Assembly (NCBI GenBank): GCA_015478945.1 | Contig: JABUQX010014862.1 | Coordinates: 1 to 64,000, forward strand | Reading direction: 5' to 3' | Source: Trachelipus rathkii | Taxonomy: Eukaryota > Arthropoda > Malacostraca > Isopoda > Trachelipodidae | DNA: 64,000 bases | Shown: piece after piece, positions 50,831-64,000 of the stretch | Layout of the letters: the number at the start of each line of letters is the position of its first letter | Position numbering within the stretch: position 1 is the stretch's first letter | The notes under the pieces: generated by a model | What the model was told of the DNA's origin: nothing | The model's input: only the letters and a program-made list of their open reading frames with translations | Databases searched by the model: none | Made by a program: the position numbers and the translations under genes

Positions 50831-53216
50831 TTAACAGCATTTGAGAGGTATCTACTTAACCGAATATATTAGGCTTTTTAGATTAAATTATTTATTTCAC
50901 ATAATATTTGGTGCCTATATTATTACTTAATCATATTGTTACAGAAGGATCTAAATACTATATACCCACTATTTATCGCACATCAATATTGTTAAGCTTC
51001 TTTAACTTCAACCTACTTTTTTTTTTAATTATGTGATATTATTACGTACTCATAATTACCTCACATTGTTCACTATACTTACCTAATATTTTATTCACCT
51101 ACTGCTTCATTGTAATCATTGTCATGGAACTATATTTATACCTCTATAATGGCAAGTCTATAATTTATATGGGCTAGACAATTATCTTTTCCCACAACAC
51201 CAATTTATATTACAATTCCCTATTCACTTAACACACCGCATACGTATACTGTCAGGTGAATTCACCTAATATTTCACTTCTACCTTACAACGGTAGACTT
51301 ACCGTTTTCTGCCCCTTACTCACATATTTATACTTTATACCAGGTGTTAGCATATATGGATTAATTTCTCTTTTTTATTGTCTAATACTCCCTTTTGAGG
51401 CTTTTCTCATGTTGTTTCGTATTTATAGGAGCCCTCATGTTGGGAGAGATTGGTGATATTCGGATGATCCGCATCCGCGATCCATTTTTTCTCTATCCGC
51501 ATTTTTTTCGCACCGACTCCGCAATGAATAATTGTGATGTTCTTTTGGTATAGCGGAAGTTGGAGTTTTGTGCATTCTATGAATTATTTTACGCCAAAAA
51601 TGTGCTGGGTGCTTGCAAACTATGTTTATCATAATTTATAAGTAATACCTGTTATGTATCTACACATTTAATTGTGATTGAGACCTCGGCTTTTAACGTC
51701 CTATTCATGCTCCATTCGACCCTTATATTTATTTATTCGTGGCTATTAAGTACCATTTTTTAGTATGAGGGCTCATTTCACCGATAATATAAGAACGTTA
51801 ACTGCTAAATTATATAAATTAGAGTAATAATAACTAATCCCGAATATAACAGTTATCATGAGTACTGTATAAACTTCACTTCACAACACGTTATCGACTT
51901 TAAACTTTACAAGATTATTATATTTTCTTAAACAGAATTCGGCAAAGATTGACCATCATTGGGGACATCTATTATAATTTTCTAGTGTTTGTTCATTCTC
52001 TTCTATGGTCCATACATCTATTTTATTCTGTCGTTATTTTTATATTTTACTTTCTAAATATACTATATTAATTAATATTTTAAATCCTATAGGTATTTTA
52101 TTTATTTGTGTTATTATATTTTATACGATATGGTCGTTTTATTAGCTTTTCTACCTATTATTATCTTTTTTACTGGTACGTTAGGTCATTAAATTACTTG
52201 ACATTTAATTTGTATTGATTTTCACTTTTCTTATTTTTTATATATTAACTAATATTATATTAATTTTTTTTACGTTACTATGTCTTTACATTAATATTCA
52301 TATATTCAGCTTTTTATAATAATATACCGCTGGATAGTTTTAACTATTTTAGTATATGCTATTTTGAATCTTACTTTATATACATTTATTCCTAATACTA
52401 AGTTTTACCGGATATTGATGATTATTAACTATTATATTTCACGGTACTTATAGCCTTTATATCTTAGCTTATTCTATTCCCGTATTTATCTATACTTTTC
52501 GGACATTGTTTTCATCTAATTATTTCTGTTATTCATATATAGTAGTGACCTATTTTTATATTTCTATCGTCTTTTAGAGAACTATATATGATATTAAACT
52601 TATTCTTACATGCTTATAATCGCATTACCCTTATTCGTCAATTATTCCCTGTATTTACTGTGAGACTAGTTTATCCTTTTACATACTGATTAATGCTTTC
52701 GTACATATATCTATATATAATTATTCCTCATTTTTATTTTCCCTACCCTCATGTTTCAGTAATCATATACATTATTTAATATATTTATCGTCATGCTTGT
52801 CGCATATTACTTTACTTATACAGCTATTCACTCTAGTTTTTTGTATAGAACATGTCTTATAATACTCTTATATACGTCAATTATTTTAATGAGTGCCTTT
52901 TAACATATGAAACCTGTGTGTGTGTGCACTCTTCAACAAGATGATCCATGACGAATACATCAGTCTTTTATGACCTTATATTAATCATGATGGATTTTTC
53001 ACAATTCTGCAAAACGATGACGCATCTCCGCGGTGCAATTAGTTAGAGTTTATCATACATATTGTCGATTGATCTCAAAAACCAAATGTGGTGCGTGAAC
53101 CACGTGTTTTCACAGAGGGTTAGGAAATTGAATCATTAGGAACTGCCTATTGTCTAAAGGGTTACGATAATTAGTCATCGGTGGGCTTGGACTTTCAGTA
53201 GATAAGCATAACGACC
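50831..53216. other. AT-rich, T-biased DNA
   Basis: The plus strand is T-rich throughout 51,640-52,910, with no AT dinucleotide array and no open frame of note. I recognise nothing. If the flanking minus-strand retroelement pieces belong together, this would be an insertion or a decayed middle part. Confidence 0.45.
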
Positions 53217-53640
53217 TCACTTAGTAAATCCTATGACCTCTAGCCTGTCTATGTGTATCCCTGTATTACTCGTATTTGGGATTAGCGTAGGGTATCCATT
53301 TTTGTGATTATCCTTTCCATGAAAACAGATCTTTTGGTTCCTTCTGAGCATTCTAATTTTATTATTCTTTGGCTCTCCAGCGCGGAGGTTGTTCATAATA
53401 ATGCACTCTTTAGTGCTATGTGTTTTGCTCACCGCAGATGAATAGGTGCGAGATATAGCTCTAGATAAGAGGCAAGGAATCAGCATAAAGATTGGCTACT
53501 ATCTGGTGTGAGAAGACGTATTCCACATCTTTAACTAGAAGTGCACTATTTGAGAATATCTAGTTTATAACGTCTGAGTTTACCCATTTTGCTGCATGTC
53601 CGATTGTTCTGTTTGCTTTCGTCCTTCTTGCTTTAGTTAC
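53217..53640 (-). mobile_element. Possible LINE gag zinc-knuckle debris
   Basis: On the minus strand, CGEQN (53,422-53,436) and HSTKEC (53,403-53,420) lie one base out of frame and together approximate a CCHC zinc knuckle of the kind in Jockey-type ORF1 proteins (CxxCGExHSTxEC). About 190 bases upstream, near 53,600-53,640, a TKANRTIGHAAKW reading resembles a second knuckle whose cysteines are lost. The distance between the two is longer than usual. The frame 53,217-53,486 is otherwise unremarkable. Orientation agrees with the LINE at 48,923-49,680. Confidence 0.25.
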
Positions 53641-55009
53641 TGCCTGTTCCCTACTGTCAAACTCACAAGTTGTAATAGCTACATGTCGAGTCGTGTCTTT
53701 CTAGTGGTGACAGTTTATCTACTGTCAATTTACGTACTGTAATACAGAGTATATAATACTTTTCGCTTCCTCCTTGGAGATAGAGCTCGCAGAAGCTTTT
53801 GTTTTTGAAGCTTAAGTATTCTGTCATTTTTATCTTGTTAGTTTCCGTTTCATATCATATAACCTAAATATTTTCCAAATGGGTGGAGGCGGAGGAATTG
53901 GCAGTGTTTGTAAAAGGAGGTATTTTGGATAGGTATATCATGTGCAAAGAGGAGTTGAGTTTTTTGGAAGCTAGTTTTAGATTATAATACTTATTTTCTT
54001 CTATATCTTCTTCTATATCTATATCTATATAATTTAGGTATATTATCTTTGTTTTTCATATATTATTATTATAATAATAGTTCTATTATTGAAATTATTA
54101 TCCATTGTGTTTTTTTTTCAAAGATCTTCATTATTAATATTTTTATATTTATATAGTATATATATATAATCTAATATAAATATATATATAATAATATCTA
54201 TTATTTCTTCTATTAGCCAGTTTTCTGGGATGGTGGCTATATATATTATACTTAGGTAGTGATTAGCAGTTCGTAGTGCGGGCTGTTAACTATATATTTC
54301 TTGCCCGTAGACTAGGATTGTCCATATTTTTATTCCTTTGATATGTCTACTATATATATATATATATATATAGGGCCCCGGTATATGTTATCTATATTAT
54401 ATGGTTAGTAGTATATAGTGAGTGAGTTATTTGTTCTTGGTCATATATATCCATTAAATATAACTGGTTATTTAAACTGGCACTATGACAATGCATTTTC
54501 GTTATCTCTCTATAATAAATAACATTTGTTGAAAAATTTTGTTCATACAAGTTTCAGACTAGCATCTAGATTAGGTAACATTTTCAACGTAATAAGTATA
54601 AATATTATAGTTTTGATCATTGTTTCCGCTTTCAGAAGCGGTTGCTATTACGAAGACAAGCTAACATTTAGACAATATTTAAAGTTTTATAAATCTTATG
54701 TCCAATACTAAACTAGTTTCAAACTATATCGGCTCTTACTTAATGTATTCATAATCCACTTCACTTAATCATAAATTATTATTTTTATATTTTATAGTAT
54801 AATATAATTTTCACTTAATTGAGTTATCTGGTAAACAAATAAACACTTTCATATAATTTTTTACTGGTACCATGAAACGACTTTTGGGGTATTCTATTTG
54901 TTTATAACTTACATACTCAAAAATTGCAAATATTTACTTTATTACTCTTATTTATTTTTTCGTTACACAATAAATATATATTTATGAGAAGAAATGAAAT
55001 CCCACCTGA
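53641..55009. other. Unassigned DNA
   Basis: Short AT arrays at 54,145-54,195 and 54,350-54,372. No gene is recognised. The 61-codon frame at 54,526-54,711 has no motif. Confidence 0.45.
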
Positions 55010-55500
55010 ATTAGTCCTATATATATAATATCATAATATTTTATATTATATTAATATATATTAATTATTTTTATTATATATTATCATTATATATATTATT
55101 ATCTATATATATATATATGATATTAGTATTAGTAATTATTTAGGTTTTCTGGTTTTTTTTTCGACCTTAATATGGTAAGCGATATGGGGTTTATATAGTT
55201 TGGGGGGTGATAATTACCGCTATTGAGGGGTGGGGATATACGATAGGCTATAGGAGTAATTCCTTATTTTATGCGGATTCACTATATTGAGGAGTATATT
55301 ATTTATAGTATTTAATATTTATTATATAGTATATCGTTTATATTTTTTTATATTATTTTTGAGTTATAACTGTTATAATAGTACTTAATTGTATACTAGT
55401 ATATGCTTATATAATTTATAATATATTAATATATTATTATTATATATCATAATTATTATATATATTTATTATTTTTTATTATTATACTATATAATATTTA
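55010..55500. repeat. AT-rich simple-sequence region
   Basis: AT and TTA repeats at 55,010-55,130 and 55,390-55,500, with T/G-rich sequence between. Confidence 0.65.
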
Positions 55501-58500
55501 ATAGTACCTGTGGCTAAACTCTAAAAACCTCAACTATCCGCGCTATTCTTTCGCATTCTCATGTCAATACATTGGATAAAGTGATTTTATATCATACTTA
55601 CTCTCATCAGCATCCGCGAATACTGAATAAAAAAGCACCAATTAAGCGCATAGCATATCCTTTAATGTAATATATGTTCTTATGTATATATCTATATTCA
55701 TTATTTATAATTCATATTATACTATATATTTTTTATATATATATTATATATTATATTAAATATGTAATTTTATTTGTTATAAACATTTTCTAAAATGTAT
55801 ATTTTCATTACTGTTTTGCTGTGTTTTATATGTGTAATAATCTATTCCTGACATGGTGTTTTTAAATTTTTTCATCATTAAATTATTTTCTATAAATTAA
55901 TATGTAAAATATAAATAAACATGTAAATAAATTTCGATCTTTAAACTATTTGCATAAGTAATATGATTCATATTCCGCACAGGTACATGACACCGTATGT
56001 AACGCGGTCAGTAATATGAATATTGCCAGTATATGTAAATTTTTTTCCAAGTATTTGTCTATGATTGTTATCTATTTGAACAGTATGCCGTTCTTAGTCA
56101 ACACGTATTGTGTACTCCGTCAGTATTCTGCTATTAACTTGTCAGTATAATAGAACTAGTATTGTGTATCTATGGTATTTAAAATACACTCCGTTTAGTA
56201 ACTTAAAGTGAAAGATAAACAATTTTGTACATTTTCTTTTAATTAATGTTAATGGAGAGATTGCATCACGTCGATTTGCAATAAGTGTATTTCATCCGTA
56301 TTCTGCCACTTGGTGCGTCTAAAATTTGTTTTATTTTATATGGAACACTTGATATTTTAGTTTTCTTCAGTTTAAGTTTTAATTTCATAAGTGTTTTGTG
56401 TGAAACACTTGGTAATATAGCTTTTGTTTTTTTAGTTGAATTTTTAATTTTCTAGTCTATTATAAGTTTTATGCATCTTTTTGAATGTTGTTCAGTACGA
56501 TTGAAAATTAAATAATATGTAGATGTATTTTTGTCGTAATTAATTATGATCGACTTTATTATTTAATAGATAATTTTATAGTAACGTGTGTGTTCTCTGA
56601 TCTAATAATGAGGTGATATTAGGAGTTTCCCTATGGTCCTTCAACAACTCTGTGTGACTCTACATTAATAATACTGTTAGACAGAACTCTGCTTGTAAAT
56701 TCGTCCCATACCGGAAGAACGATATTTATTTAAACGGATAATAATCAGGTACGGCGACTTCTAGTTCTATTTTAATTATTTTATATTTTATCGTAACTTC
56801 ATCCCTTAATGTCGTACATATAAAACTAAAAATAATCCTGGGTGGCGTCAAGGAGTCTCTCTATCTCATCTTTTTGTAAATAATTTTTGCATTCAATATT
56901 AATTTTTTGATAATATTTTGACAAGTTTCGGTTGTGGCGATTTCATCATGGCGATTTCCGGCTTTACTTAATTTAATAAAGGTATTACTAATCAAAGCCC
57001 TTAGTATCCATTGGAATTATTATAATTTATGTTATTTATAAAAAACTATTTTAATTTTTTTTTTCTAACATTTCTTCAAGTGCATATATTTCTGGTATAT
57101 GGGAGATTTTAACTTTGAACAAGGACATAGTGATTACAAAAAGTGATAAAGTTAATAAAAATTCTTAAAACTTTTATGTAGCAACTTAAAGTAATAATTA
57201 AAATTAAAGTTCGCGCATTTATTGCGCTTATTAATTAACGTGGTACAGCAAAATCTAATACTTCATATCACGGTTCATACGTAATGAAGGTTAGGTAGAA
57301 TTCATTGGTATTAGAATAAATCGGACTTTCATTGTAAATAGTTCTTTATTATAAAGTATATAGGTATAATCGATTTTAATATTAATGCTATATTAATGTT
57401 TATTTCAATAATATTATATTATATATAATCATTCTCCAAAATTAATTACGACTTATTTTATTAATATATTTATTATAATTATCATAGTTTTAAATATACA
57501 TGATATTTCTTAAAACAATACGTTTCGATAACTCTTCTTTTATGTTGGTTGAAGGACTTATTACACCTTCGCCGACCTTTAATTTTTCAATTACGAAGCT
57601 ACTTAAAGCCTAATTTTGTCATAAATATCTACTGATATCCTATTTCAGTTATCCTAATGATGTGTGAAATGTTTTTGTAATATAGACCAGATCATATAGC
57701 AGTGTTTGTTTTAGCGTGTCCTTATGGAAAATAATACTATTTTAAATTTAAATCTATTAATTAGAAAATGTAAACTAATGCTTTGAACTATAAATTGGTC
57801 TAAAATCACCTAATGAGCTGAAAATATCATTTTTTGAAGGATTTTTTGGGGGTGGGGAATAGATGTTTAAGATAGGAAGTTGGATATATATTTTCATTAA
57901 TTCATAATTAGGTTTACTCAAGTGAAATTTTTAGAGCTATAATTTATAAAAACCAATTTTATTATATTTATTAGAATAGAATTGATATTATGTTTTGAAC
58001 AAAATGGACAATTTATCAAATATTAAAAAGGTAAATCAGGACATAATATATATAAAGACATTTCAAATTATCTTAAATAATTAATTTAATATAAATATTC
58101 TAAATGTCACAAAAGTATTTAAAAAATTATGGTATTTAATTATGCCAAAAATCAAAATTATGAGCTAGCTAGAGAGTATAATGTCATAAATCAATAGAAA
58201 ATTGATAAATAAGCAAAGATTGTATTAGTAATTTGATGGAATCACATTGGCTTTCGAAGGTCCTAAATATATGAAAATATCGGAGTGTAAAAAGTCAAGT
58301 GATTACATTTTTAATTAGAGATAAAATTAAGTACTTTTGTGATTAAATTATTAAGTAAATATCGATTGAGACTGTTAAAAACAGAACCTTAATTATTTCT
58401 GATAGTTATTGTGGAAGCCTAAATAATCCTTGATCTACAACTACTAATTAAAATTGCTCCTCACAAATGAGTATTGTTCAATTTATGATTTCTGGAAATT

Positions 58501-61500
58501 TTAAATAAAATTTATATTTTTTCAAATGTTAACTTTTTAAAATCAATTTTATGCAATCATATTGTTGTGAAAATAGTTCTACATTATCACTACACCTTAA
58601 TGACTGCTGTTACTAATTTAATGTGGAACTTTTTTAAATTATGTTTTTTTGTAATTGGATTATCCTTTTTAGATGTATGGTTCACCATTTTATCAATCAT
58701 ATCCTTGAACATTTAAGTTTTAAAGATGTTATGTCTTTATTATTATAAAATGTGTTTGAAATTAGTGATAAACACAAATGAGCTATTCTATTTCTTACAA
58801 TGTTTGAATTCTTTGTTTTTTGTGCCTCTTTTTTGGGAGTTATGCTCATACTTATATATATTATGATATGTTTTATCTCTTCAATGCATTTCCTTATTTT
58901 TATTATTCCTTAGAGACTAAATCGCTATTATAAATAAAACTACCAGCGGCGCTTATTATCTTTTTACGGAGCTGGTTTATTAAGTGTCACTCACACCACT
59001 GGCTTTCACACGCCCACAATGCTTTCTTATTTAGCAGTCCTCTTATTGTTCTGGTTGTTTTGTGTGGTCATCAATAGTATCGTGTATTTAAAGAATAATC
59101 TTATACCTAAAATGTATTTTGAGAGCCTGAATAATTAGAAAAGTAAGGGTACGACAATGTATATGCCCCTGAACTATTTGAAGAGCGAAATTACTTGGAG
59201 AATTATCAGGATATAGTTTAAGAACCTTAATTTACTTACTTGGATCGCCACAGGTTCTGGCCTGGGAGCACAGATCAGTAAGTGTTGCGTTGTTATAGGA
59301 CTCTTCAAATTATTCCTGTTCAGAGAAATTACATCTCTTGGTAACTGTACAATCTTAGCCACATGTGCACTTCAAGAGAGATGTTCAGCTACAAAGATAT
59401 ATATCTCTAACAGTAACTAGGTCGATATGCTAGAGGTGAATTTCATCACATTACTATTTGGTCACAATTTTGGTGTGCGAAGACCATCGCTGCGTTTGTA
59501 TTGTATATATGTAGAATAGAATGTTTGAATGAGAAGAAAGTAAGGTAAAGGTTGATGGTTTTTGCTGGGTAGCGCTCCTTCTTTTATTGGGAGAGTATAT
59601 GTATAGGTTTCTGGATTGTTTTTGTCGATATCGGACCACTTGCTCGTGTGTGGGGTGGTTATATGATTTCTGAACGCATTCGTTCTATGAGCGAACGTGT
59701 GCATATGAATATTAGGTATTAATAGAGACTAAGTAATTTGGGAGTTGGCTGTGTATTAATTTTGTAAAGAAATTGTGTGCTGGCAATCATCCACAAAGGT
59801 CATCTATATGTTACTCATCGGATACATTAATGAATATGATGAGTTTCAACGTGTAAATGTGGAAGCTCATGATTTCACTCACATTATCTATACCATTTGT
59901 GGTTATATGTTAATAATTATGATCACCGAGAATGGTAAATCACGACCAAAATCATTTGCATAACTTTTCGATCCAGAACCGTTTAAGTACGCCAATGAAC
60001 AGTATATCCTGCCCCACTACGGGGATGGTCATTCTCTAAGTATGGTTTTCATGGAAAAAGAAAAGGCTTTCTAGGAGTGTAAATGCAGATTAGAATAAAC
60101 ATGTCGTCATAGTTAGATCTATAAACTTATTCTTCTAGGAGAAGCTGCTAGAATAATGCTCATATTGTTAATCTATATACCATTATATAGTCTCTCCTCA
60201 CTCCAGAATAGAGACAAGAGTAGCATGGAAGTGTCGACAGACGTTCATCATTGGGTCTACTCAAATATTCAAGAGACAGCGTATTTACCATATGTCGAAT
60301 TCATTCTGATTGGGTCAGACCCAGTTAGTATTTTAAAATAATAGGGGTGTTCATCTGCTAACTTCTGAATTAACCAGCACACTGGATTTGTTGTTAGAAC
60401 CTTAACTCACCATTTGATACATATGCTGAGTACCTGGAGTGTCCTGTATGTTAATTTTAACACAATATGAAACTTTAATGGTTTTAAATTTTGCAGTAAT
60501 AGTCAAACAATTGTTAATGATTTCTACAATGCTATCCAGTCTCTGGTCTATTATCTCTAAATTTTCTGGAATGTACTAATTCCATCTCTCTTGGTGTAAT
60601 ATTTCGCCCGCATTGCCCTCACTTCGACATTCAGAAATTATAGACCTCTTCGTACTTCCATCTGCTTTCAGACTAATATCTCCTTATTTCTGCAAGTGCG
60701 TAAATTTTCTACCGTCTGTTTTGACTATATTGGTTGGCAATACATATAATTTTCAAGAATTCACACATCTAAGCATATAATATTTTAAATATACCGATTC
60801 TTTTAAAGTAGATAGAACAAATTCGAGTCCCACGCTTCGCCGTTGAAGACCCAGATAAGTTCAGTACAACAAAGTTGTTGAACCTTTCATTCAACGTGCA
60901 AAGAACCTCAAATAGTTGAAACACAAATTAATTTACGTCGCTGTAATTCTCTCTAATAACTCATTGATTCTGGAGATGATCTATTATAATAACCAGTACA
61001 GGCACTGTTATTTAACAATGTAGTTTTTCTGTAGCACTAATAACCCCACTCCTCTATCCCAATAAAGTTATTTACAATCCCAATGCTAAGAACATTTTCT
61101 TCTCTAGATCAGCATTTACTGATAGGACATATTCTTGGTTTTGGTATAACTCAACTTTTCTAGTACTGGAAATCCCTATAGTGTATTTCAATCAATGAGC
61201 TGAATAATATTATGAAACATCTTAAATATAAAATGTACCAGGTTCAACCCTTATTATAATCAGCAAGTATGATTTCAATTAGCACTAACTAATATAATCA
61301 TCATCGTGAGAGCGTCCACCTGCTATTAGACAAAAATAGAATTAGTACATCCTAATAGATTGTATATATTAATAGAAAAATATCGTAAAATTACATACCT
61401 TTTAGATAATATGATCGTATCATTTAATTAAATTAACTCAAATATTAAATAAGTAAATTAGCTATGATCATAAGCAGTTTTGAAGAAAAATTCGTGAACT

Positions 61501-63223
61501 GTATACAATTAATTACATTTGAAAAAGTAAATATATACAATTTGTGAAATGATCAGCTTATCAGATACTCTCAGTCTAACAATTATTCCATCATCCGCGA
61601 CACCTTCTATATAACTTAGTTATGAGAGCACTTACGTTGAAACAGTCATCATAAGTATCCAGGGCTATCACTGAAGGATGGTAACTGTGCATATAAATTA
61701 TCACTAAGTAGTTCTTCCTATGTGGATAATATACTATTATTATAATACATAATTTACAAGCATGCCAAGAAGAACCAGGTGGTGAAGATAAAGTCAGGTA
61801 TATATCATTAACAATGTATAAGAAACCTGAATCTGGAAATACAAAAAGGTCGTGTCATTTTTAATCTTGAGTAAATCTTGGAATTATGCACACTTCGGTA
61901 TGCTTTTGCTGTGTTTTATTAGATTCAAAGGAAGAAGGAATTCTCCTTTGTAGATTGCAATTTCTAAAGTTTGTTATGAAAAGATCTTGTGGATTAAATT
62001 AGTTTCTAAACTTGTGTGACTGATCTGTATGCATACTTAAGTAAATGTAAGAAAATCTGCTGAGAGATATTTCAAATCATAAGTAGATCAATTGTTTTGA
62101 TCCTGAAGCATTTCTACTATAGCTTAATTCGTGAAATTCCTCTCTTTTTAATTTGTCTCTTCCTATTTTGGTTAAGGGGTAAATTGTCATTGATGAGGAC
62201 ATAGTGTAGGGTACATAATCGCAAAATTTTGGCTTGGGAAACAGTATAAAAAGAGTTGCCTGAATGAGGTATAATCCTGAAAGAGTGGTTAATATATATA
62301 TATCAACTGCGTAATAAATAAGCTGTCGAAGGTAGTAGTGTCTGGAAAATAAAACGTATATATGATTAAATAAACCTTAGTGCCTTGCTCGTTTCTTTTC
62401 ATAGAATGGGAATAAGTATGCTGTTCAGTTATTTTTTTGTGACAGTCAACCTGGAAGTTAGTTGTTATATGATTTTGTTTAAATTGTATGGAGTTGATAC
62501 TGATATATTAAAAAAGCCTTCCTTATAATATTTTTTGACTAAAAGCTCAAAGTGTTAGATTTACCTTGCAATAAGGCCTTATGTGATATAGTAGTATGCA
62601 ATTAATTCTCTTTCCACTTGGAGCTATGGAAGTGTGGTTATTATTTTGAGCTTGAAATGATTATTTGCTTTCACTCGAATAATTTAAGGATAGAGACATT
62701 ACTAAGTCGAAATATTAATTGGAAAATTCATCTAATTTTTAGCCTGGGGATTGGATTGCAATCAAGATTATATTATCCTGTCCTTGCAGAACAGGGCAAT
62801 ATACCATACAATCAGAACAAATCCAATATTAAAATAAATAAATAGGTTTTTAAAATATAAAATGACATGAACATTGCAATGCTTAAAAATTATACTGACA
62901 TATGCATTGATACAATTTTGAAAATAATGACTGTATACGAGTGCTGATAGTACCAAATTTAAAAATATAAAAAATAATAAAGTGATTTACATAGCTATAA
63001 TTATTCCAGTTATTACTATTATCCATACGAGTCAACGTAGAAAAAAAGATTTGGAAATTAAATAGTCTTTAAAATCTACACCACTACACTTACCCAAATT
63101 GAGGTGAGCACAAAACACAACTAAACCTTCAATGTTTACAGTGACAAAAATAAAAATACATAAAATTGATGAAACTAATTATTTTATGACAAACTAAAGA
63201 TTGTATAGGGAAATAGCACTCAC
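55501..63223. other. AT-rich single-copy-like DNA, possible introns
   Basis: This long stretch lacks the AT arrays of the rest of the window and looks like unique intergenic or intronic DNA. The kinase exon at 63,224-63,701 is transcribed leftward into it, so the remaining exons should lie here or beyond. I looked on the minus strand for the family's HGDxWxxN box and did not find it. Small frames (for example 59,775-59,963 and 60,156-60,341, plus strand) have no motif. Confidence 0.45.
63218..63223 (-). promoter_or_regulatory. Splice donor of the kinase exon
   Basis: On the minus strand, TTATCTT is followed by GTGAGT, a near-consensus donor placed exactly where family similarity stops. The open frame continues about 30 codons into intron-like sequence before a stop. 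Confidence 0.7.
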
Positions 63224-63701
63224 AAGATAAAATTTTTAATGTTTGATCTAAATTACTGCCATCCCTATTCATAATTGTTTTGTAATTCAGGGTTCTCAAA
63301 TTTTTCATTAGGATGGTAAGATTATCATGCTTAAATTCAGAAAATAGAACTTCTGGTATTATTGAGGAAGTTCTACCTTCTTTCTTAATTATTGATTGAA
63401 AAACTTCAGATTTAGATAACTTATAAAAATCAACTTCTCTTTTGGCTAAATTACCATTTAACACAAAGGTTTTTGTATCTGAGGAGTGTGGCATAACCTT
63501 TGCAACTAGACACTCATTAACAATTTCTTCCCCCAACTTAAGTTCTACTTCTATATAAGCTATTTCGCTGAGAAATCCTTCTCTTTCTGATCTTGTTTCT
63601 AAATTGAAAGACAGGACGTCGCATGATTTTTTATGATAATCACTTAACACCTTTTTCAACCACGATTTATCGAGGAATTCCAATTTTGCCACGGGTTCCA
63701 T
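63224..63701 (-). CDS. EcKinase/CHK-like kinase, first coding exon
   Basis: This is the N-terminal part of a kinase of the EcKinase (CHK kinase-like) family, which phosphorylates small molecules such as ecdysteroids in arthropods; the substrate here is unknown. The 159-codon exon contains the N-lobe. LVAKVMP near residues 66-72 holds the predicted ATP-binding lysine. KREVDFYKL near residues 87-95 matches the F/KxExxFY helix, with its glutamate. A PEVLFSE segment is followed by ILMKNLRTLNYK, matching LVLEDLxxxGY. The start is the first in-frame ATG (63,701); an upstream in-frame stop and only a TTG lie before it. A strong donor (GTGAGT, 63,218-63,223) ends the exon in phase 1. Family members are usually about 400 residues, so more than half is encoded elsewhere. 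The usual LEDL is MKNL here. Confidence 0.75.
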
Positions 63702-64000
63702 TATTGCAATTTCTAACCCACAAATATTCAAAGTAATAAACCACTTTACAGAACTTACAAGAAGTTGCTTCTACTTTTTTAAACAAAAAAATTGTCATGT
63801 GAATATCTGAATTTTTTACTTTTAGTTAGTCTGCCATAAAGTGTTAAAATATGAAGAAGTTATGCCATTGCTTCAATAAATTGGCATACATAATATTTCG
63901 AGAGCTTGGCTCTATTATTCCCCTTCTCGAAACAAAGCTTTGTAATAATATAATAAATAATAATATAATAATAATAATAATCATAATATAAATAATCAAC
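63702..64000. other. Upstream region of the kinase, ending in (AAT)n
   Basis: On the minus strand this would be the 5' UTR and promoter side. No clear TATA box or initiator is visible. A GTAAGT donor-like sequence near 63,750-63,755 (minus) could belong to an untranslated first exon. The window ends in AAT repeats from about 63,944. Confidence 0.4.

Noticed and set aside
61763..61800. Possible 38-base exon with AG before and GT after
   Set aside because: It is too short to support, lies on the strand opposite the kinase, and has no coding partner.

Overview
This looks like nuclear DNA from an arthropod, possibly a decapod crustacean. It is very AT-rich, has no operons or dense ORFs, is full of degenerate (AT)n arrays, and carries several decayed non-LTR retrotransposons. 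The only convincing protein-coding gene is the first exon of an EcKinase/CHK-like kinase, a family expanded in arthropods. No rRNA, tRNA, snRNA, CRISPR or prokaryotic gene could be supported. All homology statements come from reading motifs and aligning by eye. Repeat boundaries are approximate.

Layout. 1-4,970: unassigned AT-rich DNA with one GC-rich and C/T-rich island (2,200-4,830). 4,980-9,340: a very large inverted repeat with essentially no spacer; its arms pair from a GC-rich hairpin at 7,069-7,279 outward for about 2.1 kb each. 9,340-14,960: unassigned, with one SINE-like head and A-rich tail (11,464-11,612). 15,300-16,760: a C/T-rich block, possibly an antisense LINE. 16,975-21,690: a diverged tandem duplication of about 2.4-2.6 kb; each copy has a GC-rich core and inverted motifs beside (AT)n tracts. 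21,690-28,450: unassigned, with small tandem repeats. About 28,450-30,745: a LINE reverse-transcriptase remnant on the + strand. 30,765-32,935: a 2.2 kb (AT)n field. 33,805-34,742: a second LINE remnant on the - strand, with RT motifs including YADD. 34,743-38,410: AT, GA and ATT simple repeats plus a 253 bp hAT-like MITE with a 7 bp target-site duplication (36,216-36,468). 38,410-48,900: unassigned AT-rich DNA with many AT fields. 48,923-49,680: an endonuclease-to-RT linker remnant of another antisense LINE. 53,217-53,640: possible gag zinc-knuckle debris in the same orientation. 55,500-63,223: AT-rich DNA that looks single-copy and may be intron or downstream sequence of the kinase gene, whose first coding exon is 63,224-63,701 on the - strand.

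The genes do not form a pathway. The window is mostly retroelement debris, simple repeats and one end of one gene. The element remnants keep motif order but are broken by many frameshifts, and the large palindrome has strongly diverged arms with no spacer. Both facts fit old decay, and both also fit poorly corrected long-read sequence, so assembly quality should be considered before any biological reading. I did not find a convincing new biological system. The palindrome and the AT-bounded duplication are the structures most worth checking.
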